DNA from: Jatrophihabitans sp035642535
GTDB lineage: Bacteria > Actinomycetota > Actinomycetes > Mycobacteriales > Jatrophihabitantaceae
Length of the DNA: 64,000 nucleotides
Direction: 5' to 3'
Assembly: GCA_035642535.1 (NCBI GenBank)
Contig: DASQSE010000003.1
Coordinates: 6,711-70,710 of the forward strand
Shown: one piece after another, positions 40,321-49,542 of the stretch
Numbering within the stretch: the stretch's first letter is position 1
Layout of the letters: every line of letters begins with the position of its first letter
Position numbers and translations under genes: made by a program
The notes under the pieces: model-generated
What the model was told of the DNA's origin: nothing
What the model saw: the letters and a program-made list of their open reading frames with translations, nothing else
Databases searched by the model: none

Positions 40321-41379
40321 ATGCATGCCGTGGAACTGGACGGCCTTGCGCTATCCCGCGCGTACTACGAGCAGGTCGTTCGTCCCCTGCTCGCGAGGCG
40401 CCGTCCGGAGCTGCGGCACGCCGCCGGGAGACTCGGCGAGGGTTCCGAGGTGCTCGGGCTGGACGACGACGTCTCGCGCGACCACGACTGGGGACTTCGC
40501 CTGACGTTGCTCGTCGACGCCGAAGACGTGGCACAGGTCGACGGGCTGCTCGCTGCCGAGCTGTCCGACTCGTTCCTCGGCTTGCCCACCCGCTTCGCGC
40601 TGAGCCACGACCCTGCGGTGCGTCATCGCGTCCAGGTCGAGACGCCGGCCGCGTTTCTCGGCGCCCGGCTCGGCGTCGTTAGCTCCGCTTCGCTGTCGGC
40701 GCTCGACTGGCTGGCGATGACCGGGCAGGCGTTACTGGAGGTCACGAGTGAAGCGGTGTTCGCCGACACCGCAGGCGAGTTGACCCGGATCCGCGCGGCG
40801 TTCGCGTGGTACCCGGACGATCTCTGGCTGCACGTCGTCGCCGCCGACTGGGCTCGGCTCGCCGAGGAACTGCCGTTCGTGGGCCGCGCCGGGCAGCGCG
40901 GCGACGACACCGGATCGCGCGTCATCGCCGGCCGGCTGTGCCGCACCCTGATGCACCTCGGGTTCATGGTGGAGCGACGGTGGCCGCCGTACTCGAAATG
41001 GCTGGGCTCGGCGTTCGCCGCGCTATCCGCGGCCGGCAGCGCGGCGGCCGATCTGCAGCGTGCGATGGCCGCGGACACGTGGCGGCGCAGGCAGCAGCAC
41101 CTCGCGGCCGCGGCCGCGCAGCTGTACCGGACCCAGCACGCTGCCGGCCTGCCGTGCGTCGACGCGGCGCCGACCGAGCCCTTCCACGACCGCCCGTTCC
41201 TCGGGGTGCCCCCCGTCGTCGTCGACGTCCTGCGCGCGGCTGTCACCGACCCGGTCGTGAGTGCGCTACCTCCCGGGTTGGGCGCGATAGAGCAGTGGGT
41301 GGATGACGTCGTCGTGCTGACGTCGCCCGCCCTGTGCAGCGCCGCGGTGCGCGCCTGCCTAGGAACGCGGGATCGCTGA
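40321..41379 (+). CDS. DUF4037 domain protein (nucleotidyltransferase-like)
   Basis: A 352-residue protein with the DUF4037 pattern. The N-terminal nucleotidyltransferase-like segment GLDDDVSRDHDWGLRLTLLV provides the acidic residues. A long helical part follows, with LAADWARLAEELPFVGRAGQRGDD and LMHLGFMVERRWPPYSKWLGSAF. The biochemical role is unknown; addition of a nucleotide to a small molecule or RNA is possible. ATG 40321 is used, with GTG 40330 possible. Its 3' end overlaps the ROK gene by 21 bases on the opposite strand. Confidence 0.8.
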   Translation: MHAVELDGLALSRAYYEQVVRPLLARRRPELRHAAGRLGEGSEVLGLDDDVSRDHDWGLRLTLLVDAEDVAQVDGLLAAELSDSFLGLPTRFALSHDPAVRHRVQVETPAAFLGARLGVVSSASLSALDWLAMTGQALLEVTSEAVFADTAGELTRIRAAFAWYPDDLWLHVVAADWARLAEELPFVGRAGQRGDDTGSRVIAGRLCRTLMHLGFMVERRWPPYSKWLGSAFAALSAAGSAAADLQRAMAADTWRRRQQHLAAAAAQLYRTQHAAGLPCVDAAPTEPFHDRPFLGVPPVVVDVLRAAVTDPVVSALPPGLGAIEQWVDDVVVLTSPALCSAAVRACLGTRDR

Positions 41380-42525
41380 TTGGGCGTCGAGGGGGTCGGC
41401 GTCGAGAGCCAGTGCGACGGCGCCCATCGTCTCGGCGCGGCCTGCGAGCTCGCTGCCGACAACCTGCACGGCGAGCGCAACGCGCTCGATCGCGTCCCGC
41501 TCGACCGAGCGGCGCAGCGGATCGAGCAACACCTGACCGGCCGCGGCCAACTGCCCGCCGATGACGACCCGCTCGGGGCACAGCAGATTGCAGAGCCCGG
41601 CCACCGCTGCCCCGACTGCGGCGCCGGCGTCCGAGACGAGCCGTCGCGCTCCGATGTCGCCCGCGGCGACGAGGGTGAGCAGGTCGTCCTCGTCGAGGTC
41701 AGGGCCGTGCTGCCGGCGGGCCGCCTGGACGAGCGATTCCAGCCCGGCCACCGTCTCCAGGCAGCCACGGCTGCCGCACCGGCACAGCGCGCCGCCGGGA
41801 TCGGTGACGATGTGCCCGATCTCGCCGACCGTTCCGTACACGCCGCGGTACACGCGTCCCTCAAGCAGCAGCCCGGCGCCGATGCCGGTGCCGACCTGGA
41901 CGTAGGCCACGTGCCGGCAGCCGCGCGCCGCACCCCACACCGCCTCGCCGAGCGCGGCGAGGTTGGCGCTGTTGTCGACCTGCACGGGCAGTCCGAGCGC
42001 GTCGCCCATCATGTCTCCGGCGCGGACGCCGACCCAACCCGGCAGGATGGTCGACGACGCGACCTCGCCCGTCCGCGGATCGATCGGCCCGGACAGCCCC
42101 ATGCCGACCGCCACGACATCCGAACGTTCGGCGCCGAGCTTGGCGAGCAGTTCGTCGGTCATCTCGCCTGCGCGTTGCACCGCCTCGGCGGCCTGGTGAT
42201 CGACGTCCAGCTCTTGGACGCGCTCGCCGAGCACGGTGTGCGACTGGTCGGCGAGCAGCACCCGCAACCGCCGATGGTCGAGATCCATCCCGACGACCAG
42301 CCCGGCACGCTGGCTGAAGTACAGCGGGGCGCGCGGCGATCCGTCGCGGCGCTCGAGCAACCCCTCGTCGCGCAGTTCGGCGACGATGTTGGAGACCGTC
42401 GCCGACGCGAGGCCGGTGGCGCGCACGATCTCGGCCTGCGGCAACGCACCGCGCTGCCGCAACACGGCGAGGACCCGCTCGCGATTCGCGCTACGCCACG
42501 CACTCGGCGAGCCGGGCCCGGTCAT
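41359..42525 (-). CDS. ROK-family transcriptional regulator
   Basis: A 388-residue NagC/XylR-type protein. An N-terminal winged helix (RERVLAVLRQRGALPQAEIVRATGLASATVSNIVAEL) precedes the ROK sugar-kinase-like domain, which has GMGLSGPIDPRTG, VQVGTGIGAGLLLEGRVYRG, GEIGHI and the zinc motif CRCGSRGCLET. It should respond to a sugar and control glycoside utilisation. Its ATG overlaps the stop of the GH3 gene by one base (TGATG), so the regulator is made with the enzyme it probably controls. Confidence 0.9.
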   Translation of the reverse strand: MTGPGSPSAWRSANRERVLAVLRQRGALPQAEIVRATGLASATVSNIVAELRDEGLLERRDGSPRAPLYFSQRAGLVVGMDLDHRRLRVLLADQSHTVLGERVQELDVDHQAAEAVQRAGEMTDELLAKLGAERSDVVAVGMGLSGPIDPRTGEVASSTILPGWVGVRAGDMMGDALGLPVQVDNSANLAALGEAVWGAARGCRHVAYVQVGTGIGAGLLLEGRVYRGVYGTVGEIGHIVTDPGGALCRCGSRGCLETVAGLESLVQAARRQHGPDLDEDDLLTLVAAGDIGARRLVSDAGAAVGAAVAGLCNLLCPERVVIGGQLAAAGQVLLDPLRRSVERDAIERVALAVQVVGSELAGRAETMGAVALALDADPLDAQSAIPRS

Positions 42526-45500
42526 CACGAGATCGCCACGGCGAACACGTGCATCGCCACCTGGCCGCTGACCGCGCCATGGCTGACGTCCGGCAGCGTC
42601 AGGTACTGCACCGTCTTGCCGCTCTGCAGCGGAACCGACGCGTAGTAGACGCTCACCGGGTGACTGTTCCGGCCGGTCGGGGTGTTGAGGTAGGGAACGG
42701 TGGTGAGGATGTCGTCTCCGTTGACCGGCGCGTTCGCCCACCAATCGGCATAGCCGAGCGTGAACGGCTGCGTGCTGCCGTCGGTGTAGGTGATCGTGGC
42801 AGTGCCGGAGGCGGTGCCGTAGTCGCCGGTGCCGAGCAGGCCGAGCGTCGCGCCGGTGCCGGAGAGCGCGATCGTCTGCCCACCGGCGACCACGTTGTCC
42901 GGCGTGCCGGGCGCCGCGGAGGGCCAGATGAACGTCTGGCCGTCGTGGCTGACGGTGGCACCGGGCGTGAGGCTCGGCGCGCCGGCCGCGAGCGCCTGCG
43001 CGGAGTAGCTGAACCCGCCGCCGTCCAAGTTGCCGGCTGAGGTGTTGGTGTCGTCGCTGACCCCGGGATTGTCGAAGGCGGCGACGAGCGATGGGAACGG
43101 CAACGACACGGTCGTCGCGTCCGACGAGCTGCCTGGCCCGTTCGCATCGGTGAACGTCGCGTCGGCGGACAGGTCGTAAGGGCCGGGCGTCGCGTCCGCC
43201 GGGACCGTCACCTGCCACGTCGTCCGCACGGTCTGCCCCGGCGCCACGGTGCTGAACGTCGACGGCGAGCTGGCCTGCACCGGCCACCCGTCCGGCCCGG
43301 TGAGCGTCATCGTGACGTCGCTCAGCGGGGCGCTGCTCGGGTTGGGCAGCGTGGTCGTCGCGGTGAACGTCGAGCCCGGCGAGCTGATCGCCGCCGCGCT
43401 CAGCGAGAACGGCTGATGCACGACGATCGGGACCGAGCCGGTCCGGCCGTTCACCGTGGCGCTGATCGTCGCGACGCCGGCGGCGACCGTGCTGAGCTGG
43501 CCGCTGCTGCTCACGGTGGCCACGTTCGGGTTGCTGCTCGCGTAGCTCACGTGCGTCTTCCGGAGGTCGACGAACGACTCGTCGTTGTTGACCGCCTCGA
43601 CGATGTGGTCGGCGTGCACGTGGTCGTTCGCCTGGCCCGTGTCGTCCTTGATCCACGGGTTGGTGCCGGTCAGGTCGAGCTGCTGCCCGGGCGTGAAGAC
43701 CACCTGATCCGGCTGGACGGTGACGTACTGGACGTGCGGCGTGATGGCGCCGGTGACGGACACGTCCGAGGTGCCGACGACATGGTCGGCGTCGCTCGCG
43801 AGCTGGAAGCGATACGAGCCGTCGTACACGACGTCCTTGTGCTGCTGCTCGTTCCAGAGCGCCAGGTCGCTGATCTTGACCGGGATCGAGAGCGACTCGG
43901 TCTGCCCGGGCTGCAGGACGTCGGTCTTGGTGAAACCGGCGAGCCGCTCGCGGGGCAGCTCGACGCCGGGCACCGCGAACGGTGTCGCGACGTAGAGCTG
44001 GGCCACCGTCGCACCGGGCACCGTGCCGGTGTTCGTCACGTCGAAGTGCATCGTGACCCGGCCGTCGGCCGAGGTGGCGGTCGGATCGGTCGACACGTGT
44101 GAGTACTTGAAGTTGCTGTAGCTCAGCCCGTACCCGAACGGATAGGTCGGCGTTCCGGTGAAGTACTGGTACGTGCGGCCCAGCCCGCCGGTCTGTGACG
44201 GGGTCAGGCCGTAGTTCTTCATGTTCGGCAGCTGCGAGTCGTCCTTGTACCACGTGAAGTCCAGGTGCCCGCTCGGGTTCTGCTTGCCGAACAGCACGTC
44301 GGCGAGCGCGGTGCCCTGGCTCTCGCCGTTGTATCCGCTGAAGACGACTGCCGGGAAGTGGGATTGGACGTCGTCGATCGTCACCGGACCGTCGGACTGG
44401 ATCACGAGCGCCATGTTCGGGTTGCCAAACGCGCTGACCTGGTTGATCAGCGAGTCGTAGTTGCCGGGCATCGCGATCGTGGTGCGGTCGCGTCCTTCGC
44501 TGGCGAGCGTCTCGTCGGTGCCGACGAACACGATCACCAGATCGGCGCTCTGGACGTCGGACTGCGTCTGCGCCGAGCAGGTGGCTGCCGTCGTCTTCGT
44601 CGTCGAGGTCCCGCAGGCGTCGAAGACGATCGAGGCACTCGGGTCCGCGGCGTGGATCGCCGACGTGATGCCCTGCACCGGGCTGACGTGCAGGGCCGGG
44701 CTGCCGGAGTAGCCGCCCAACGTCACCTTGTTAGCGAGGTCGCCGACGATCACGACCTTGTGCAGCGCACCGGGGTCGGCCGGCAGCAGGGTGTTGCTGG
44801 TGCCGGGGACGTCGTCATTCTTGAGCAGGACGAGCGAGTTGTCCGCGACCTGTTGGGCGAGTGCCTGATGCGCCGGGCTCTGGATGACGTCCTTGGTGAT
44901 CTTGGTGTACGGAACGTCGCTCGGCGGGTCGAACTCGCCGGTCTGCATCCGCAGCGTGAACAGGTGGACGAGCGCGTTGTCGACGACGCCTTCGCTCAGC
45001 ACGCCGGCCTTGATCGCTGCGGTCATGTTGCCGAGCGTGTCCTCGGCGCCGGTGCAGTTGAGCTGGGTGCCGGCGCGGATTGCGTACGCCTGGCCGCCCG
45101 CGGCGGCCGGGACCTGCTGGCCGGTTGCGGGCTTGGTCCAGACCTGCGAGCCGTCGACGGTCCCCGTCGTCCAGCCGGGCGGCGCCCAGTTGTGGCTGCT
45201 CTGCGCGTACACGTCGTTCACCGCGCCGCAGTCGGAGGTCGTGTAGCCGTTGAACCCGTAGGTGCGCTGCGCCAACTCGTTCGCGGTGTAGGTGTTCGCC
45301 GGCGCCGGTGTGCCGTTGATCGCGTTGTAGGCCGTCATCAGCCCGGACACGTGCGAGTCCTCGATGAGCGACCGGAACTGTGCCGTGTAGTAGTCGCGGA
45401 TGTTGGCGTCGGTGGTGTCCGAACTGTCCGCGTGCCGGTTGTTCTCCACGTCGTTCAGCGCGTAGTGCTTCGCGGTGGACGCGACCTTGAGGTAGCGCGA

Positions 45501-46154
45501 CGTCGGCTGTCCGTCCAGCGTCTCGCCCTGGTAGCCGTCGACGAATGCGCCGGCCATCCGGCCGACGAGGTACGGATCCTCGCCGAACGCCTCGTCGGTG
45601 CGGCCCCATCGCGGATCGCGGTCCATGTTGACCGTCGGCGCCCAGTAGGTCAGCGAGCCGTAATCACTCTTGTCCGGGCCGATGTTGTTCTGCGCGACCC
45701 CCCACAGCGACTTGTCGAGGAAGCCGCGCGCCTCGTCGGAGATCGCGGTCGTCTCCTGATACACGAGGCTGGGATCCCAGGTCATCGTGCTGGCGAAGTT
45801 GGTGGGGAAGCTGGTGGATTGCACGCCGCCACCGATGCCGCCGTTGTTGGTGTTCGCGCCGAGCGTGTTGACGCCGTGCTGGCCCTCGCTCCAGTACGTG
45901 TACTGCTGGACGCCGAGCCGCGGGATCGCCGGCGCGCTGTTGGTGTGCAGTTGCGCGACCTTCTCCGGCAACGTCATGCGCGAGACGAGATCCGCGGCTC
46001 GCTCCGCGAAGGAGTAGCTCGTGTCGAGGTAGATCGGCACGTTCGAGCCGGTCGGACTCGCCGCAGTCTGCGGCGCGACGGCCAGGGCCGTGCCGAGCGC
46101 GAGCACGGCGGCTGCGACGGCAACCAGCGGGCGGACACTTAGGGCTCGGCTCAC
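42525..46154 (-). CDS. Large secreted GH3 beta-glucosidase/beta-xylosidase with accessory domains
   Basis: A 1,209-residue secreted glycoside hydrolase. A Sec signal peptide covers residues 1-32 (hydrophobic VAVAAAVLALGTALAV, then AAS). The GH3 N-terminal domain covers about 55-370, with the nucleophile D308 in TSDCGAV and a PRWGRTDEAFGEDPYLVG segment. GH3-C and fibronectin-like domains extend to about 790, then a bacterial Ig-like (Big_2) domain, a NEW3-like domain and a C-terminal beta-rich domain. It should release sugars from plant-type polysaccharides outside the cell. GTG 46154 has GGAGG seven bases before it. It is cotranscribed with the ROK regulator. Confidence 0.9.
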   Translation of the reverse strand: MSRALSVRPLVAVAAAVLALGTALAVAPQTAASPTGSNVPIYLDTSYSFAERAADLVSRMTLPEKVAQLHTNSAPAIPRLGVQQYTYWSEGQHGVNTLGANTNNGGIGGGVQSTSFPTNFASTMTWDPSLVYQETTAISDEARGFLDKSLWGVAQNNIGPDKSDYGSLTYWAPTVNMDRDPRWGRTDEAFGEDPYLVGRMAGAFVDGYQGETLDGQPTSRYLKVASTAKHYALNDVENNRHADSSDTTDANIRDYYTAQFRSLIEDSHVSGLMTAYNAINGTPAPANTYTANELAQRTYGFNGYTTSDCGAVNDVYAQSSHNWAPPGWTTGTVDGSQVWTKPATGQQVPAAAGGQAYAIRAGTQLNCTGAEDTLGNMTAAIKAGVLSEGVVDNALVHLFTLRMQTGEFDPPSDVPYTKITKDVIQSPAHQALAQQVADNSLVLLKNDDVPGTSNTLLPADPGALHKVVIVGDLANKVTLGGYSGSPALHVSPVQGITSAIHAADPSASIVFDACGTSTTKTTAATCSAQTQSDVQSADLVIVFVGTDETLASEGRDRTTIAMPGNYDSLINQVSAFGNPNMALVIQSDGPVTIDDVQSHFPAVVFSGYNGESQGTALADVLFGKQNPSGHLDFTWYKDDSQLPNMKNYGLTPSQTGGLGRTYQYFTGTPTYPFGYGLSYSNFKYSHVSTDPTATSADGRVTMHFDVTNTGTVPGATVAQLYVATPFAVPGVELPRERLAGFTKTDVLQPGQTESLSIPVKISDLALWNEQQHKDVVYDGSYRFQLASDADHVVGTSDVSVTGAITPHVQYVTVQPDQVVFTPGQQLDLTGTNPWIKDDTGQANDHVHADHIVEAVNNDESFVDLRKTHVSYASSNPNVATVSSSGQLSTVAAGVATISATVNGRTGSVPIVVHQPFSLSAAAISSPGSTFTATTTLPNPSSAPLSDVTMTLTGPDGWPVQASSPSTFSTVAPGQTVRTTWQVTVPADATPGPYDLSADATFTDANGPGSSSDATTVSLPFPSLVAAFDNPGVSDDTNTSAGNLDGGGFSYSAQALAAGAPSLTPGATVSHDGQTFIWPSAAPGTPDNVVAGGQTIALSGTGATLGLLGTGDYGTASGTATITYTDGSTQPFTLGYADWWANAPVNGDDILTTVPYLNTPTGRNSHPVSVYYASVPLQSGKTVQYLTLPDVSHGAVSGQVAMHVFAVAIS

Positions 46155-46201
46155 GGCAGGCCTCCGGCGGGAGTTCGCAAAGCGTCCAGTACGCGCGGCT
46201 C

Positions 46202-46230
46202 AATCTGCGCCGGTTCGTCCGTATTGTCAA
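46202..46230 (-). promoter_or_regulatory. Promoter of the GH3 gene
   Basis: On the minus strand a perfect TTGACA (46230-46225) is followed after 17 bases by CAGATT (46207-46202). A start near 46196 would leave a leader of about 40 bases before GTG 46154 with its GGAGG. The surrounding stretch is visibly AT-richer than the rest of the window. Function is inferred. Confidence 0.55.
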
Positions 46231-46295
46231 TAAATGACTGACTTGTGACCTATATCGGCCAATTTGTTCGGAAGTTGAATGTTCTGCGGCGACGG

Positions 46296-47177
46296 TCAGA
46301 CCTCGCCGGCGAAGCTGCCGATGCCGCGGTCGTGCTGGGCCGATTCGCCGCGGGTCAGCAGCCGGTAGCCGGCGTAGCCGATCACCACCGCGACGAATGC
46401 GGCGGCCAGCAGGATCGACGCAAGCGCGTTGAGCGCGGGCGTCGGCGCTGCCCGGGCCGTGTTGTAGATCTTGACCGACACTGGCTCGGTGGACGCGTCG
46501 CCCGAGAGGTAGCGCACGATGACGAAGTCGTCGATCACGTCGGCGAAGACGAGCACGGTGCTGGCGAAGATCGCCGGCGTCAGCATCGGCAGGATCACCC
46601 GGCGCAGCGCGCCCAGTGGCGATGGGCCGAGGTCCTGCGCCGCCTCCTCGTACTGCGTTCCGATCGTCACCAGCCGGGCGCGCACCAGCACCGCGGGGTA
46701 GGACAGCTGGAACGTGACGAGTCCGACGACCTGCGCCGTCGTGCCCAGTTCGAAGGGCAGCGCCACCACCGTGATCGTGAAGAGCAGCGCGACCGCGAGC
46801 AACGTCTCCGGGATCACGAACGAGAGGAGCATCAGTGCATTCGCCGACTCCGGCGGCCGGCCCCGCCACCTGTCGATCCCGATCGCGAACAGCACGCCGA
46901 GCGGCACCGTGATCAGCGTCGTGATCACGCCCAACGACAGGGTCTGCACGACCGCCTGGTGCAGGCTGGCGTCGTGCCACACGGAGCGCACCGGGTCGCC
47001 CCAGTACCAGCGCATCGAGAACCCCCGCCAGGCGGTGCGCGATCTGCCGTTGTTGAACGAGAACAGCACCGCGATCAACACCGGTAGCAGCGACCACAGC
47101 AGATAAACCACCGTGATCCCGACGAGGATGCGCGGCCGCCGCCACGGGTCGCGCCACCAGCCGATGGGCGACCTCAC
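46296..47177 (-). CDS. ABC transporter permease, PotC-like (polyamine/opine family)
   Basis: A 293-residue permease with six hydrophobic helices and the EAA loop EEAAQDLGPSPLGALRRVILPML that docks on the ATPase. It belongs to the PotC/PhnV type of spermidine/putrescine-like importers. GTG 47177 has GGGGAGG before it; the longer frame is antisense noise. It follows the PotB-like gene by 49 nt and shares its operon. The gene is intact, unlike the binding protein and the ATPase of the same system. Confidence 0.88.
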   Translation of the reverse strand: MRSPIGWWRDPWRRPRILVGITVVYLLWSLLPVLIAVLFSFNNGRSRTAWRGFSMRWYWGDPVRSVWHDASLHQAVVQTLSLGVITTLITVPLGVLFAIGIDRWRGRPPESANALMLLSFVIPETLLAVALLFTITVVALPFELGTTAQVVGLVTFQLSYPAVLVRARLVTIGTQYEEAAQDLGPSPLGALRRVILPMLTPAIFASTVLVFADVIDDFVIVRYLSGDASTEPVSVKIYNTARAAPTPALNALASILLAAAFVAVVIGYAGYRLLTRGESAQHDRGIGSFAGEV

Positions 47178-47226
47178 GTCCGCCTCCCCACGCACCGCCC
47201 ACGAGCGGAGCCGACACGTCGGCCCG

Positions 47227-48147
47227 TCATGTTGCGATCCGTTCAGCGCGCGAGACCGAGCGGACGTAATAGAGCATCGGCAGCAGCGACACGACCAGTA
47301 CGAGCATGACGAAGCCGCCCGCATAGCCCTTCTCGCCCGGTGCGTTCACCGTCTCGTTGATCAGGTTGCCGACCATCGACGTCTGCGGCGACGCGGACAG
47401 CAGGTCGTTGGTGAAGTAGTCGCCCAGCATCGGCAGGCAGGTGAGCAGCACCGCGGCGACGATCGTCGAGCGGCACATCGGCAGCACCACACGCACGAAC
47501 GCCGACGCCCGGTTCGCGCCGAGGTCGCGCGCCGCCTCCAGCGTCGACTGCGGCAGCCGGTCCAGCCCCGCGTAGAGCGGCAGCACCATGTACGGCACGT
47601 AGCCGTAGACGCGGCCGAGAATGACGACGATGCCCCGGCCGGACAACCACTGCACGTGTACGTGGAACAGGCCGAGCCCGAGCGCCTTGTTGACCAGGCC
47701 GTCCACGGCGAGCAGGTTCACCCAGGCGAGCATGCGCATCATGTAGCTGATCCAGAACGGCGCGATGAGCAGCGCCAGGATCAGCCCGCGCCGATGCCCG
47801 GCCAGCCGCGCGACGTAATACGCGACCGGGAACGCGATCGTAATGCACAGCGCGCTGGCCACGAGGACGTACACGAGCGTGCGGAGCAGGGCCGGTCCGA
47901 AGATGCCGCTCGCCCCGAAGATGTGGGTGAGGACGTACTTGAACTGCCCGCCGTGCCAGTCCAGCGGGTTCCAGACGGGTACCGGGGTGCGGAAGAGCGG
48001 GTCGAGCGTGCCGAAGACGATCGCCAGGACGACGTAGAGCGGCGCGAGGAAGAACAGGCACAGCCAGGCGATGCCGGGCAGCGAAAGCGCGGCCCAAAGC
48101 CCGTTCCGCAGGCGCGGGCGCCGGAACGGCGACGCGATCAACGCCAT
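47227..48147 (-). CDS. ABC transporter permease, PotB-like
   Basis: A 306-residue permease with six hydrophobic helices and the EAA motif LEAARDLGANRASAFVRVVLPM. The N-terminal helix pair (LSLPGIAWLCLFFLAPLYVVLAIVFG) and the long external loop before the second helix are typical of PotB. It forms the membrane channel with the PotC-like subunit. It starts three bases after the end of the binding-protein gene. Confidence 0.88.
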   Translation of the reverse strand: MALIASPFRRPRLRNGLWAALSLPGIAWLCLFFLAPLYVVLAIVFGTLDPLFRTPVPVWNPLDWHGGQFKYVLTHIFGASGIFGPALLRTLVYVLVASALCITIAFPVAYYVARLAGHRRGLILALLIAPFWISYMMRMLAWVNLLAVDGLVNKALGLGLFHVHVQWLSGRGIVVILGRVYGYVPYMVLPLYAGLDRLPQSTLEAARDLGANRASAFVRVVLPMCRSTIVAAVLLTCLPMLGDYFTNDLLSASPQTSMVGNLINETVNAPGEKGYAGGFVMLVLVVSLLPMLYYVRSVSRAERIAT

Positions 48148-48150
48148 CGA

Positions 48151-49438
48151 TCAGGCGCCGGCCTTGAAGGCGAGCCAGATCTGGTGCCACGCGGCGTCGT
48201 TCTCGACGGTCAGCTCGAGTAGCCGGTAGCCGACGTCGAAGTACTCCTCCTTGACGACGGCCGATGCGATGTTCGCGGGGATGTACTGCTGCTTGACCAG
48301 CGTGTCGGTATTGATCGAGCGCTGCGGCGGCTGGTAGCCCGTCCAGCCGAAGTTCCGCAGCGCGACCTTGCTGTCGAGCATGTACTGCAGGAAGTGGTGG
48401 GCGAGGACCGGGTTCTCTCCCCCGGACAGGATCACCATCAGGTCGTTGTCGACCATCCCCTTGCCGTCGCTGGGGAACCAATACCGCAGCACATCCGCGG
48501 ACGTGCCCTTGGGCAGGTAGTACTGCGCATTGACGATGTCGCCGGACCACATCTCGCACTGCGAGAACCTGCCTCCTGGCAGGTCGTTGTACATCGTGAT
48601 GGTGACCGTCGGATTCGTCGTCCGGGACAGGTCGTCGAGCTGGTTCTTGATCACCTTGAGGTCGGCCGGCGAACTGGTGTTGATGTCGGTGATGCCCGCG
48701 CGGAGCAGGCACATTCCCATGCACGTGTGCCAGTCGTCGATGACCGCCGTGTCACCGCGGTACTTCGGATCCCACAACGTGTCCCACGGATTCGACAGCG
48801 CCGCGATGTCGGTGCTGATCTTGTCGGCCCGCCAGCCGATACCGGTCGTGTAGATGGAATACGGCACGGTGTAGCGCCACTCCTGGTTCGTACCAGGGGT
48901 TCTTGAACGCCGGCCAGACGTTGTCGATGTTGCTGAGGTAGCTGTGGTTCAACGGCCTGATGAGGTTGGCCGCGACGAGCCGGCTGATCGCGACGTAGCT
49001 GGGGAAGTAGATGTCGTACGGCACGGCCCCGGTGCGGATCTTGGTGATCGCCTCGTCCTCGTCGTTGAAGGTCGACACGCGCACGTTGACGTCGTACTTG
49101 GCGTAGTCCTTCTCGAACTGCTTGTCCACACCCGGGGCGATGTAGTCGGCGTAGTTGTAGAGCCGGAGCGTGGCGCCGCGCTCCGGCGTCAGTTCGTCAA
49201 CGATCCGTTTGTTGTGCTTCGAGATCGGCCACGTGACCGGATGCGTCGGCGCCGCGAGCGTGAGGCTCCCGGTCGGCGTTGTGCCGACGCTCGACGACCT
49301 GGTGCACGCCTCGAGCAGCGCCCCGGCGCTCGGTACGCCCCTCGAGAGCAGGGCGGCGCGATGGAGGAACTGGCGGCGGCTCGGTGCCGAGCGGCGTCCG
49401 CCGCGGAACGGACGAGGTGGGCGAGCTTCGGAATACAA
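48151..49438 (-). pseudogene. PotD-like substrate-binding lipoprotein, frameshifted
   Basis: The N-terminal part has a twin-arginine segment (SRRQFLHRAALL), a possible lipobox (LLEAC), and RLYNYADYIAPGVDKQFEKDY, a PotD-like fold start. After FKNPWYEPG near 48881 the frame ends, and the protein resumes one frame over as RYTVPYSIYTTGIGWRADKI through to the end at 48151. Removing one G gives a continuous PotD-type protein of about 430 residues. It should capture a cationic amine or amino-acid derivative outside the cell. A real frameshift or a sequencing error both fit. The TTG start at 49438 is uncertain. Confidence 0.78.
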
Positions 49439-49487
49439 CCTCCCACGGGGCCATTTTGGGCGGCTTGTCGCGGTCCTGATTCTTGCC

Positions 49488-49507
49488 TAGACTGAACACT
49501 CAGTCAA
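49488..49507. promoter_or_regulatory. TetR-type operator, copy 1
   Basis: TAGACTGAACACTCAGTCAA, with perfect six-base arms GACTGA and TCAGTC around ACAC. It lies between the divergent binding-protein gene and the class III aminotransferase gene, about 35 bases before GTG 49543. It could control both directions. Confidence 0.75.
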
Positions 49508-49542
49508 TCGCCGTAACCCGCTCGCAATGCGGAGGTTTCACC

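Noticed and set aside
46231..46250. A further TetR operator between the PotC-like and GH3 genes
   Set aside because: Only one half (AGTCAGTCA on the minus strand) matches; the other half does not align without a gap.
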